A stretch of 64,000 bases of DNA from Fibrobacter succinogenes (GTDB taxonomy: Bacteria > Fibrobacterota > Fibrobacteria > Fibrobacterales > Fibrobacteraceae): contig CADAWC010000019.1 of the NCBI GenBank assembly GCA_902791475.1, forward strand, positions 1 through 64,000, in the 5' to 3' direction. The notes under the pieces were generated by a model, which did not search any database, was not told the DNA's origin, and worked only from the letters and a program-made list of their open reading frames with translations. Shown here piece by piece: positions 32,672 to 42,200 of this stretch. Numbering within the stretch: the stretch's first letter is position 1; each line of letters begins with the position of its first letter. A program made the translations under genes and the position numbers.

Positions 32672-33264
32672 ACGTAGAACCGCAAAGTCTGGAAAACCTG
32701 ATTTCTGAATTCGCCTCCCTCCCGGGAATTGGACTAAAGACGGCCCGCCGCCTCGCCTACCATATGCTCTCGCGCAAGAAAGGCGATGTCGAGCGCTTTG
32801 CCGATAGCTTGATGCAGGCCGCCGAAAAGGTCCACCCGTGCCCGCGCTGCCACGCTTTCACCGACGAAGACATCTGCCCCACGTGCAGGGCCCGCGAAGG
32901 CGCCAAGTCCATTTGCGTTGTCGAAAAAAATTCAGACATTCTGCCGTTCGAACGTTCCTCAGTCCATAAAGGTCTTTACTTTGTCCTCGGCGGCGTGATT
33001 TCCCCGCTCGACGGCATCGGCCCCGAAGCGCTCCACCTGCCACAACTTGTGGAACGCATCAAAGCAGAAAACATCGAAGAACTAGTCCTTGCACTCGGTT
33101 CTAGCCCTGAAGCCGACAGTACCGCGCTCATGATCGACCGCATGCTCGCCGGCGTCAACGTCAAGCGCACCCGCCTTGCCCGCGGCATCCCGATGGGCAG
33201 CGACCTGGAATTCATCGACGAAGTCACCATGCTTCGCGCATTCGAAGGGAGAGTTTCCTTATGA
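32668..33264 (+). CDS. recR: Recombination mediator protein RecR
   Basis: A 198-residue RecFOR-pathway protein that helps load RecA on gapped DNA. The helix-hairpin-helix is LPGIGLKTARRLAYHML (residues 19-35), the zinc finger is CPRC plus CPTC (about 57-73), and the Toprim domain is seen in ICVVEKNSDILPFE and later ALGSSPEADSTALMI. The C-terminal Walker-like LARGIPMGSDLEFID is typical. The start is the ATG at 32668, overlapping the EAL gene's stop; a longer upstream reading has no support. The stop also overlaps the engB start by 4 bases. Confidence 0.96.
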   Translation: MNVEPQSLENLISEFASLPGIGLKTARRLAYHMLSRKKGDVERFADSLMQAAEKVHPCPRCHAFTDEDICPTCRAREGAKSICVVEKNSDILPFERSSVHKGLYFVLGGVISPLDGIGPEALHLPQLVERIKAENIEELVLALGSSPEADSTALMIDRMLAGVNVKRTRLARGIPMGSDLEFIDEVTMLRAFEGRVSL

Positions 33265-33914
33265 GTACAAAAGAAAAAGTCGTCCACCAGGCCCCTGTTG
33301 AAGTTGGCGGTTACACCGTCCGTTCGGCAAAGTTTGTCAAGGCTGCCGTGAACCTCAAGGGTCTCCCCGAAGAACACCTCCCGCAAATTGCGTTTCTCGG
33401 ACGCTCCAATGTGGGCAAGTCCTCGCTCATGAACACCCTCATGGGCCAGAAAAAGCTCGTGAAAATCAGTTCGACCCCCGGAAAAACGCGCGAATTGAAT
33501 TTTTTTAAAGTCAATGACGAATTTTTTCTTGTAGATTTACCAGGTGTAGGGTTCGCTAAAGTCAACAACGCAAAGCGCGACCAAATGTCCGACTTTATCC
33601 GAGAATACGTTGAGAAGTGCAAGGACCTCAAGGGACTCATCTACCTCGTAGATATCCGCCACGGAGGAACGCCCATCGACATCGAGACAGTCGAAAGCAT
33701 CCGCGCCACGGGCTGCCCCGTGCTGGTCGTCGCTAGCAAGCGTGACAAGGTGAACCAGTCTGAACTCGCCAAAGGGCTCAGGGACATCCAGCAGCGCCTG
33801 GACCTCGACCAAAAGCCGCTTTGCGTCAGTTCACTCAAGAAAACCGGGCTTGATGAACTCTGGACCGAAATCCTAGAGGCGATACATAGCGATAATGGAA
33901 AAGACGCGACTTAA
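33261..33914 (+). CDS. engB: Ribosome biogenesis GTPase EngB/YsxC
   Basis: A 217-residue essential-type GTPase of the TrmE-Era-EngA-YihA class, needed for large ribosomal subunit assembly. The P-loop is GRSNVGKSS (about residue 47), followed by the switch regions SSTPGKTRELNFF and DLPGVGFAK. The G4 motif is SKRDK, with Ser where Thr or Asn is usual, and G5 is CVSSLKKTGL. An N-terminal extension VGGYTVRSAKFVKAAV matches the family. It overlaps recR (4 bases) and the MlaE-like gene (20 bases), so it is part of a tightly packed operon. Confidence 0.95.
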   Translation: MSTKEKVVHQAPVEVGGYTVRSAKFVKAAVNLKGLPEEHLPQIAFLGRSNVGKSSLMNTLMGQKKLVKISSTPGKTRELNFFKVNDEFFLVDLPGVGFAKVNNAKRDQMSDFIREYVEKCKDLKGLIYLVDIRHGGTPIDIETVESIRATGCPVLVVASKRDKVNQSELAKGLRDIQQRLDLDQKPLCVSSLKKTGLDELWTEILEAIHSDNGKDAT

Positions 33915-34773
33915 AAACTGGCAAAAGATGACTCCCGTCGGGCGTTTATTCCACACGCTCGGGATATTCATCTTGAAAACAAGAATGGGGCAGCTCATAG
34001 CCCTGTTTCTCCGCACAGTAGCGTCCCTTTTCGACAAAAGCCACAACTTCAAGAGCGATTCCCGCAATATCATTATGCAGACGTTCTTCACCGGTGTCGA
34101 AATTTTTCCGCCACTGTTCATCGTCGCTACATTGTTCGGAACAGTAACCATCATCGAAGTCATCTCCCTCATGGGCAAGATGGGCATGTCGGGCTTTGTC
34201 GGCGACCTCATGGTAGTGGTCCTCATCCGCGAAATGGGCCCTATCCTTACGGCATTCCTTATCGCAGGTCGTACAGGTTCATCACTTACCACATACATCG
34301 GCGGCATGGTCATCAATTCCGAAGTGGACGCTCTTGCAACCATGGGCATCAACCCCATCCGTTACCTTGTCATGCCTAGCGTTATCGGTGGCACCATTGC
34401 GACCATCATCATGAACATCTTCTTTAGCGCAAGCGCCGTCGGAGCTGGGTTCCTCGTCACGAAAGCTATCATCTTCGTTACCGGTAATGCCCCCAACCTG
34501 CAGATTACGTGGAGCTACCTCTCTACCGAAATTACAAAGGCGCTTACCATTCCAGACTTTGTTTTTGCCGTTGTAAAACCGCTCGTCTTCGGCATCATCA
34601 TTACAACGAACGCATGCTACCAGGGGCTCAACATCAAGCGCGATATTCGCCAAGTGCCAAAGGCGACCTCCCGCTCTGTCATTTCGTCTTTCCTCTACAT
34701 CGTTTTTGCTGATGTCGTGCTCTCGTTGTACTACTTTATCAGTTACATGAATAACCTTTCAACTCTTATTTAA
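33895..34773 (+). CDS. mlaE: MlaE-family ABC transporter permease
   Basis: A 292-residue inner-membrane permease of the lipid-transport (Mla) type, which moves phospholipids between inner and outer membranes. About six hydrophobic segments are present. The family signature includes LIREMGPILTAFLIAGRTGS (residues 112-131), followed by EVDALATMGINPIRYLVMPS. An N-terminal amphipathic region (residues 1-50) is present, as in MlaE. The gene overlaps engB and is followed 2 bases later by the matching ATPase gene. The MlaD-like substrate-binding subunit is not in this window, so it must be encoded elsewhere or be absent. Confidence 0.88.
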   Translation: MEKTRLKNWQKMTPVGRLFHTLGIFILKTRMGQLIALFLRTVASLFDKSHNFKSDSRNIIMQTFFTGVEIFPPLFIVATLFGTVTIIEVISLMGKMGMSGFVGDLMVVVLIREMGPILTAFLIAGRTGSSLTTYIGGMVINSEVDALATMGINPIRYLVMPSVIGGTIATIIMNIFFSASAVGAGFLVTKAIIFVTGNAPNLQITWSYLSTEITKALTIPDFVFAVVKPLVFGIIITTNACYQGLNIKRDIRQVPKATSRSVISSFLYIVFADVVLSLYYFISYMNNLSTLI

Positions 34774-34775
34774 AG

Positions 34776-35609
34776 ATGCTAGACGAAGCCCTCAGACTTG
34801 AAAACATTTACCTTTCGAGAAACGAACTGTCGGGAACAATGTTCTCGATACCGAGGGCTGTTAGCTATTTCGAGAATATCAGAACCAGCAAAAGCAGTGA
34901 AGATAACCAACTCATTGCAGGCGCAAACCTCACGCTAAAGCTCGGCGAGACGATTTGCATTGGAGGGCCTTCGGGCAAAGGCAAAAGCGCCATCCTCCGA
35001 CTGATTGCAGGCCTTGCACGCCCGCTCAAGGGTCACATCTATTACTTTGGCGAATACATTCCGTCAGAAAAGCTAACCGCACTTGAAGTCGCAAAGCGTC
35101 AGGTGGGTTATGTGCTCCAGAACGCCGCATTGATTTCGAACCTGCGAGTTGTAGACAACATCGCACTTCCGCTCCGCTACCACAAGATGGGAACCGAAGA
35201 AGAAATCTCCAAGAAAGTCCAAATGGCTATGGACCTGATGCGTGTGCGTGACTATGCCAAGATGTTCCCGCACGAACTTAGCGTGGGCATGCAAAAGCGC
35301 GTTGCCATTGCAAGATCGTGGGCGATGGACCCGAAGCTTTTGCTCATGGACGAACCGACCGCAGGCCTCGACAACTACAACCGTCGAAACCTCTTGCCGT
35401 TGATCGACAACATGCGAACGATGTTCAAGACATCCATCATCATCGTCACGCACGACCTCATGATAGCAAAGGAACTGGACTGCAACCTCGTATTCTTGCA
35501 CCAGAAAAAGCTCACCGAGCCGCACTCTTTTGATTACTGGCTCCATTCGGACAACGAAATTTCGAAGGACCAGTTCCGCGATCTTCAATCCGTTTCACCT
35601 AATATTTAA
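34776..35609 (+). CDS. mlaF: MlaF-like ABC transporter ATPase
   Basis: A 277-residue ATP-binding subunit that would power the MlaE-like permease encoded just before it. Walker A is GGPSGKGKSAILRL (about residue 64), the signature helix is HELSVGMQKRVAIARS (a VGMQ variant of LSGGQ, as in MlaF proteins), Walker B is LLLMDEPTAGLD and the switch histidine is in IVTHD. An N-terminal insertion of about 30 residues (RAVSYFENIRTSKSS) between the first strands is longer than in E. coli MlaF. The C-terminal 40 residues form an extra tail that could contact a partner. Spacing of 8 bases to pyrC suggests continued cotranscription. Confidence 0.87.
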   Translation: MLDEALRLENIYLSRNELSGTMFSIPRAVSYFENIRTSKSSEDNQLIAGANLTLKLGETICIGGPSGKGKSAILRLIAGLARPLKGHIYYFGEYIPSEKLTALEVAKRQVGYVLQNAALISNLRVVDNIALPLRYHKMGTEEEISKKVQMAMDLMRVRDYAKMFPHELSVGMQKRVAIARSWAMDPKLLLMDEPTAGLDNYNRRNLLPLIDNMRTMFKTSIIIVTHDLMIAKELDCNLVFLHQKKLTEPHSFDYWLHSDNEISKDQFRDLQSVSPNI

Positions 35610-35617
35610 TTACAGTT

Positions 35618-36619
35618 ATGTTCCTCCCATTACCAGACGATTTTCATGCGCACTTGCGCCAGGGCGAACTCATGCCCGGTTATGTCCGCGATCTCGTAGC
35701 CCAGTTTGGCCGCGCCATCATCATGCCGAACACCGTCCCCGCGATGACAAGCGCAAAAGCGATTGCAGACTACAAAAAACAGATTCTCGAAGCAGCCGCC
35801 CCGGTGCGCCCGGACTTTGAACCGCTCATGACATTCAAGCTGAACCCGAACTACACGGAACAGGACTTGAAGGACATGATGGCCGTTGGCGTTGTCGCAG
35901 GCAAGTACTATCCCGCAGGAGTGACAACTAACAGTCAAGACGGCATCAGCGATTTCGAAGCGGTGTTCCCGGTTGTCGCAATGATGGAAAAGCTAGGTTT
36001 GGTACTTTGTGTACATGGCGAAGAACCCGGTGAATTCTGCCTGGACCGCGAGCCCGCCTTTATCAAGCGCGTCGAAACGCTCGCCGAAAAGTTCCCGAAG
36101 CTCCGTATCGTGTTCGAACACTTGAGCAGCGCCAAGTCCGTCGAAGCAGTGAAGCGACTCCCCGCAAACGTCGCCGCCACATTTACGGTACACCACCTGA
36201 TGATGACTCTCGACGATATCGTCGGTGATGCACTCCGCCCGCACCACTTCTGCAAGCCTTTACCAAAGCGCCCCGAAGACCGCAAGGCCATCCGCGAAGC
36301 CGCCTTCAGCGGAGACCCGAAGTTCTTCCTCGGTACCGATTCCGCCCCGCACCAGCAGGGCAAAAAGGAATGCCCGTGCGGCGCCGCTGGCGTTTACAGT
36401 GCACCGGTCGCCATCCCGCTTTTGGTACAGGAATTTGACCGCGCAGGCGCCCTCGACAAGCTCCCAAACTTTATCGCAGGCTTTGGTGCAGACTTCTACC
36501 ACCTCCCGCGCACGACAAAGCAAATCGAAGTTGTCAAGGAATCGTGGACTGTCCCAGCCGTTGTAAATGGCGTTGTACCGCTCGCCGCCGGGCAGACGCT
36601 CGAATGGAAACTTAAATAA
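35618..36619 (+). CDS. pyrC: Dihydroorotase
   Basis: A 333-residue class II dihydroorotase that closes N-carbamoyl-aspartate to dihydroorotate in pyrimidine synthesis. The zinc-binding DFHAHLRQG is at residues 8-16. The lysine to be carbamylated is in AGKYYPAGVTT (about residue 92). Further zinc histidines are in VLCVHGEE and VFEHLSS, and the catalytic aspartate is in LGTDSAPH (about 239). The length matches the E. coli-type monofunctional enzyme. It is the last gene of the packed operon and is followed by a strong terminator. Confidence 0.96.
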   Translation: MFLPLPDDFHAHLRQGELMPGYVRDLVAQFGRAIIMPNTVPAMTSAKAIADYKKQILEAAAPVRPDFEPLMTFKLNPNYTEQDLKDMMAVGVVAGKYYPAGVTTNSQDGISDFEAVFPVVAMMEKLGLVLCVHGEEPGEFCLDREPAFIKRVETLAEKFPKLRIVFEHLSSAKSVEAVKRLPANVAATFTVHHLMMTLDDIVGDALRPHHFCKPLPKRPEDRKAIREAAFSGDPKFFLGTDSAPHQQGKKECPCGAAGVYSAPVAIPLLVQEFDRAGALDKLPNFIAGFGADFYHLPRTTKQIEVVKESWTVPAVVNGVVPLAAGQTLEWKLK

Positions 36620-36660
36620 CGTTTTGGGTCTTCATTTTACAATAAAATGCCCAAATTTCA

Positions 36661-36698
36661 TACAAAAATTCGCCGTAAAAGGCGAATTTTTTTTGTAC
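36661..36698 (+). terminator. Terminator after pyrC
   Basis: AAAATTCGCC pairs with GGCGAATTTT around a GTAAAA loop, with a run of eight T residues in and after the second arm. Confidence 0.88.
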
Positions 36699-36787
36699 AA
36701 ATAAAAAAAAATTACCTCTTTAGCTTTTTTTACTTATATTAAAAAGCGATCCAAGGATTATACCACTTTTCAATCGGAGGTTTTATA

Positions 36788-37405
36788 ATGAATCTGGTAA
36801 AAACAATTGGTCGTATTCTTCCGGTAGCCCTCTCGCTCTCTGTCCTCGTCGCTTGCGGCGACAAGAAATCTGAAAAGCCCGCTCCGGTCAAGCAGCCGGA
36901 ACCGGCTAAGGTCGAAGCTCCGGCACCGGAACCCGAACAGCCGGCACCGTTTGACTTCTCCAAGTTCGCAGCTATCAAGAACAACTCTCAGGTTTTCTTG
37001 ACCACGAATGCCGAAGTCGAAGCATACCTAAACGACGCATTTGCCAAGGTTGAAAACGGCCAGGCCACCTCGATCGAATTCCCGAACGTAAGTAGCATGT
37101 TCGAACTTGCCAGTGCAGACCTCAGCAGCGAAGGCCACGCCGTCATCGCAACACTCGGCTCCAAGTTCGCACAGACTAACGTCGATGCAGCTTCCCTCCT
37201 CGTGGAAGGCTACACCTGCGATCTCGGCTCTGTCGCTTACAACGATGAACTTTCCCAGCGCCGTGCTGAAACCGTCAAGGCAGAACTTTCCAAGTACATC
37301 CCGGCTTCCAAGATTACCGCAAAGTGGTATGGCAAGCGCATGTTCAAGAAGTTCAAGTACGGTTCCAGAGAAGAATACCGCCGCGTGAACATCCGCATCC
37401 AGTAA
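36788..37405 (+). CDS. OmpA-family lipoprotein
   Basis: A 205-residue outer-membrane lipoprotein. Signal peptide with lipobox LVAC (residue 22 or so), then a proline- and glutamate-rich spacer of about 35 residues (KPAPVKQPEPAKVEAPAPEP). The C-terminal OmpA domain (about 105-205) is expected to bind peptidoglycan non-covalently: SLLVEGYTCDLGS with YNDELSQRRAETVKAEL correspond to the family's core. The usual N-x2-L-S-x2-RA spacing is kept (DELSQRRAETV). This is Pal-like, but no Tol genes are nearby. CGGAGG precedes the start, and a terminator follows, so it is monocistronic. Confidence 0.87.
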   Translation: MNLVKTIGRILPVALSLSVLVACGDKKSEKPAPVKQPEPAKVEAPAPEPEQPAPFDFSKFAAIKNNSQVFLTTNAEVEAYLNDAFAKVENGQATSIEFPNVSSMFELASADLSSEGHAVIATLGSKFAQTNVDAASLLVEGYTCDLGSVAYNDELSQRRAETVKAELSKYIPASKITAKWYGKRMFKKFKYGSREEYRRVNIRIQ

Positions 37406-37444
37406 TTCTTCTAAACGCACAAACTTAGACGCGCAAATATTTGA

Positions 37445-37475
37445 AAAGGCCTCCGCGATTGCGGAGGCTTTTTCG
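37445..37475 (+). terminator. Terminator after the OmpA-like gene
   Basis: A perfect 8-bp GCCTCCGC/GCGGAGGC stem with a GATT loop (37449-37468), followed by TTTTTCGTTTG. Confidence 0.9.
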
Positions 37476-37530
37476 TTTGTTAAAGGAACTGTAGTCGCAA
37501 CGCGAATGCCGCGACAAAAGGAAAGCCGCA

Positions 37531-39177
37531 CTACCCGTTCATTATATATTCAGCATTCTCGAGAATGTACGAATCCTTGGACTTCTGGTCTTCGGGAAGA
37601 CGGTCAAACGGGATAATGTCATGACGCGTAAACGTGCGTTCATCTGTAGGGCCTGAGCGATAGCCCATCAAGAGCATGGACATCATCCAGCGACGATGTT
37701 CCGCCTCGCGGAGCAAATAGTCATCGTCCGTCATTTCAAAGCAACGCTTGCGGAGCGGGAGCGCGTTTGCGCAGTAAATGGCAGAAGTCTTGTCGGCTTC
37801 GCTCAACTGGTACCAGAGTTTTTCTTCGGTATCGCGAGTGTCGGGATTCAAATGGCGTTCGCGAACGTAGTTTGCACGCTGACCGCGTTCTACGCGCTTG
37901 GACTGCACAAACTCTTTCATTTCGTCAATATCACCCATGATGCGCACATAGCCATACATGCCGCTTTCATTAATGCGCTTGATGATATCATCATTCGCTT
38001 CACGCCAATAGACAGCGATATCGGCGTTGTCGTAAACAGCTCGCGGCAAATGTACAAGCGTCGAAATCGCCTTGGAAGCATCTTCCTTACAAATGCACAC
38101 CACGAGGCGTTCCTTAGGGTTTGCAGCTACAGCGGCTATAAAGTTGCGAGCCAAGTCCGCTTCGCAGTAGGCATCGACAAAGTTCCATTCGACATCGAGG
38201 TAATCCCCACGTGCTGTTTCCGGATCATGCGAGACTTTGTTGCCATTAGCATCGACATAGGTGTACTTCGAGAGTCTAAAGAGCCCCATGCGGGAAACCA
38301 CCAATCGGTCCACCCACTTTTCGCAATCTTCATCGACAAACGTAATGCAAGTCTTTAAACCTGTACGGCTGTAATTCGGGTAATGGCAGATATTCGCAAC
38401 CGCAAACGCAACCGCCTGGGCAATCGGTCCCGTGCCAATCAACACGACATGCAAGCGTTCATTTTCCGATTCACGGATCGTCGGCAAAAAGTCCGTGCCC
38501 ACGAGCAACTGTTCCGACATGAACTCATATTCATTAAACACATCGACAAGCAGATGCCCCTTATTCTGTTCGGGAGCTTTCAGATACCACAAGATTTCAG
38601 AAGACGAAGGATCGCTCAACAGCAAATGGCAATGGATATCTCGCGGAGATTTGGCGCACACTTTGCGAAGCACCTCGATGCAATGCAAGTTACGGGAATC
38701 GCGCTCAGGGCCGTCTTCACCAATCACTAGAATCTGGTCTGCCAAAAGAGCACCCGCAAAAATCAGGTCTTCTTCGTTTTCGTAATCCTTTTTATAATGG
38801 ACAAAATGCCCGTCAATATCGCGACGGCTCACAACAACTATCGGGCGCTTATCGTCCTTGAGCGCACGCAATATACTTTTAAGCTGGTGGCCCGCACCAA
38901 GTACAAGCACATGGCCACGGACATCGACATGCTTTTTGCCTTCACGCATGGATTCGGACGTGTTCTTGAACACATTGATCATCACGCTGATGAACAGCAC
39001 GGCAAAGACGACGTAGCCCGACAAGAAACCTTTCCAGCCAAGCGTCTTTTCGCCAAGCACCCACGAGCCGAGGAAAACGCCGATGACAAAAATAATCAGG
39101 GACAAGCCCAGCAAAATCAGGATTTTTTTTGCTAGTCCGTTCGACCAGGCGCCTTTAATAAGTCCATTATAATTCAT
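37531..39177 (-). CDS. Membrane TrkA-N/RyR-domain fusion protein
   Basis: A 548-residue protein with two N-terminal transmembrane helices (about 18-37 and 47-68) and no visible potassium selectivity filter. A nucleotide-binding TrkA-N/RCK-like domain follows (about residues 87-235; HVLVLGAGHQLKSILRAL), with a second Rossmann unit from about 240 (LHVVLIGTGPIAQAVAFAV). The C-terminus is a RyR-type domain: EAEHRRWMMSMLLMGYRSG with RHDIIPFDRLPEDQKSKD (about residues 482-535). RyR domains linked to RCK units occur in some bacterial proteins of unknown function that may sense nucleotides. GGGAGCG precedes the ATG. Ion transport or signalling at the membrane is inferred only. Confidence 0.8.
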   Translation of the reverse strand: MNYNGLIKGAWSNGLAKKILILLGLSLIIFVIGVFLGSWVLGEKTLGWKGFLSGYVVFAVLFISVMINVFKNTSESMREGKKHVDVRGHVLVLGAGHQLKSILRALKDDKRPIVVVSRRDIDGHFVHYKKDYENEEDLIFAGALLADQILVIGEDGPERDSRNLHCIEVLRKVCAKSPRDIHCHLLLSDPSSSEILWYLKAPEQNKGHLLVDVFNEYEFMSEQLLVGTDFLPTIRESENERLHVVLIGTGPIAQAVAFAVANICHYPNYSRTGLKTCITFVDEDCEKWVDRLVVSRMGLFRLSKYTYVDANGNKVSHDPETARGDYLDVEWNFVDAYCEADLARNFIAAVAANPKERLVVCICKEDASKAISTLVHLPRAVYDNADIAVYWREANDDIIKRINESGMYGYVRIMGDIDEMKEFVQSKRVERGQRANYVRERHLNPDTRDTEEKLWYQLSEADKTSAIYCANALPLRKRCFEMTDDDYLLREAEHRRWMMSMLLMGYRSGPTDERTFTRHDIIPFDRLPEDQKSKDSYILENAEYIMNG

Positions 39178-39230
39178 GAAACGCTCCCGATAATTCCAAC
39201 TATATTATAGCTAATTTCTCGGGACACGGC

Positions 39231-42200
39231 TTATATTCGAGGCGATACAACACCAGCACCGCTAAGGACACTGCGACCACCGCAAGGCGTAACATCAATA
39301 TGCGTCCGAAGTTCGCTTTTGACCACATCCACGTGCGTAATGACGCCCAAAAGCTTGCCCTTTTCCTGTTGCATTTTCTGCAGCACGACGACTGTTTCCT
39401 GAAGCATCTTGGTATCGAGCGTACCAAAACCTTCATCGAGGAACATGGAGTCAATGCGCACATTGCGGCTTGCGAGCGTCGAAATTCCGAGCGCCAAGGA
39501 GAGACTCACAAGGAACCCTTCGCCGCCGGAGATGTTGTCGATCGGACGCACGGCATCGCTATTGTCATGATCCACAAGCTGGATATTGAGCGTATTCGGC
39601 TCCGTCACCATCTCGTAACGCGGGAACATGTCGCGCAGGTAGCCGTTTGCGATTTTCAGCAAATTGCGGAGCGTAATCGTCTGGATGAACTTGACAAATA
39701 CATCGCCATTGCCCGTATCAAGCCTGTTGCCGTTAAACCAGCGCTGCATCTGTTCCCAGTCGCTACGCTTGGACTTGAGTTCCACAAGCTTTGCCTGCAT
39801 ATCGCTGAACTTTTGACGGTTCAACGCATCAGTCTTCTTCTGTTCCGTCCATGTCGCAAGATTTACGGTGCATTCGTTCAGCTTGGACTTTGCAGAATCG
39901 CGATTCTGCTTTGCCACATCTTCGGACTCTTCGAAGTTGCGCTTTTGCTGATGTTCTGCAAGTTGGTCGTTGAAATTCTTGACCGACGTCTGCGCCGTCG
40001 TCAAGCTATCATCCACAAGCTTTTGCTTTTGCAGGAGCGCCTTGCGTTCCGATTCCGGGAGCTTTGATGCCAAGAATTCCTGTTCGTCTGCAAAAGATTT
40101 CGATGCGAGATTATCGAGGAACTGTTTGTGAAGTTCAGCAAGCTTCGGTTCCGCATCGGCAATATGGCCATTCAAATCCGCAATAGACTTGTCAAGCGCA
40201 ATTTTCACTTCACGCATTTGCTGTTCCAAACGGCGGGCTTCATTGGACACACGTTCAGCCGTGTCGCGCAAGGTTCTCGCCTTGTTGCGTTCATCATCCA
40301 CAGACTTTTCACCAAAAAGCTCGTTACGGTTCTTTTCGAGCGTGGCGAGATTTTCGCGAAGGCCGTCTAGCTTGCGCTTGGTTTCATCGAGTCTCGACTG
40401 AGCCTGTTCAAGATTTTCCTTGAGCTGCTCCACATTCGAGCGGAACGTTTCCAAGTCGCTTTCGACCTTGACCTTTTTATCTTGAGCCTTGCTCCACCAG
40501 TCATTCTTCTTTTCGAGTTCGGCAAGGAGCGCATCCAAATCATCCATGCGGATATTCGAGAACCACGGTTCAAGCAATTTTTCGATTTTCTGCGAGAACT
40601 CCTGCACCTTATCTTGCGCCTTTTTAAGAGTTTCCTCTGTACGGCTTAAGTTGCCCACGAGATTTGCTCTTTCAACAGCGGCACTGTTGACCTTGTTTTG
40701 CAAGTCATCGGCATTCTCTTTTTTTTGCAAATACGTTGTCTTAAGTAACTGCAAATTTTGCAAAATTTCACGAGCGTTTTCAAGCGTAGCCTTTTCAAAA
40801 TTCGCCGAGTTTTTCCACGGTTCAAGTTTTGAATTCAAAAGTTCAAGCGACGACGTTTCTGCAATGGACTCATCATTCTGCTTTTGCGAACTTTCGCGAA
40901 GCAATTCTTCAAGATTCTGCTGTTGCGTTGCAAAGCCATCCAGTTTGCGCTGGACCTGTTCCATTTCGCCATTGATCTTACGCAACTTAGCGGCAAAATC
41001 GTTCAAGCGTTCTGCGCCATTTTCAACCTTTGCCGAATCGTCACACGAGAGGTGTTCACGCGAGCCGCAAACAGGGCACGGTTCGCCCGGTTTCAAGGTA
41101 TGTCGCAGTTCCGCAACAACGACAGGAATGTCCTCCTGAATAATCGTTTCCTTCTCATTCTGCAAAGTCGTCAAATTCGCAAGAGCCTTTTCGCGCTCCG
41201 AAACAACACCATCTAACGACTTCTGCCTAGACGAAATTTCGCCCTGCAAGCGCACCGATTCCTTGTGGTGGCGTTCCGCATCGCTAGCACAGCCATTCAT
41301 TTCGGGCAACAAATTCACGAGTTCAGCATCAATCTGATGTTCGTTCAAATAATCCCGCAACGCACCCAATTCTTGCTTTTGCTGTTCGCTTGCTTCATCA
41401 AATTTCTGCAGCCCTTTTTTCAGGGCATCGAAATGCAAAGATTCAACAGTAGCTGTAGCGTTTTCATGGTCTCTTTCCAAGGCAATCGCTTTCAAGAGCG
41501 GCAACAAGCCATCAATCGCATCATCTTTTTCGTTGTCTTCAATGTACTTTTTGACTTTTTCAAGAGCGCCTTCATTTTCAGAAATCCGGTCACCGAACTC
41601 CTTGATTTTCGTCTGGGTCGTGCTAATTTCAGATGCAATTTTCACGACATCAGCGTCCGCATTTTTCACCTGCGTACGTGCATTTCGAATATCGCCATCC
41701 AGCGTAGAAACCTGCTGCCAGACAGATTCATTGGCAACATATTCTGCCTTGCATTTTTCAAACGCGGCCTGCTTTTCGCCATTATCCTTTGCAGCACTTT
41801 CGAGTTTTTCTTCGGCTTCGGGGAGTCGCTTTTGGCACTCGCCGAGTTGCGTTTTCATGTGTTCAAGATTTCCACGCACAGAATTGTATTCTGCATACGA
41901 CGATTCCACTTCCTGAGCGCGCAATGCGCTTTCCAATTTCTCGCGTTTCGGTTCAAATTCAGCCTTGGCGCGTTCTGCAGTTACGAGCAACCCCTTGGCC
42001 GTGTCCAAATGCGATTCAATGCCATGCAGAGTTTCGAACCACGTGCAAATGTAAAGCAAACGTTCTACATTTTCGTTCAGCGTCTTTTTCTGCGCAGCAG
42101 CATCATCGATTTTTGCATTCAGCTCTGCAAGTTCTTCTTCGCTCAGCATCGTGACATCGCCAAGCCTATTTTCGATGTCCTCGACAGCCCTGTTTGCGTT

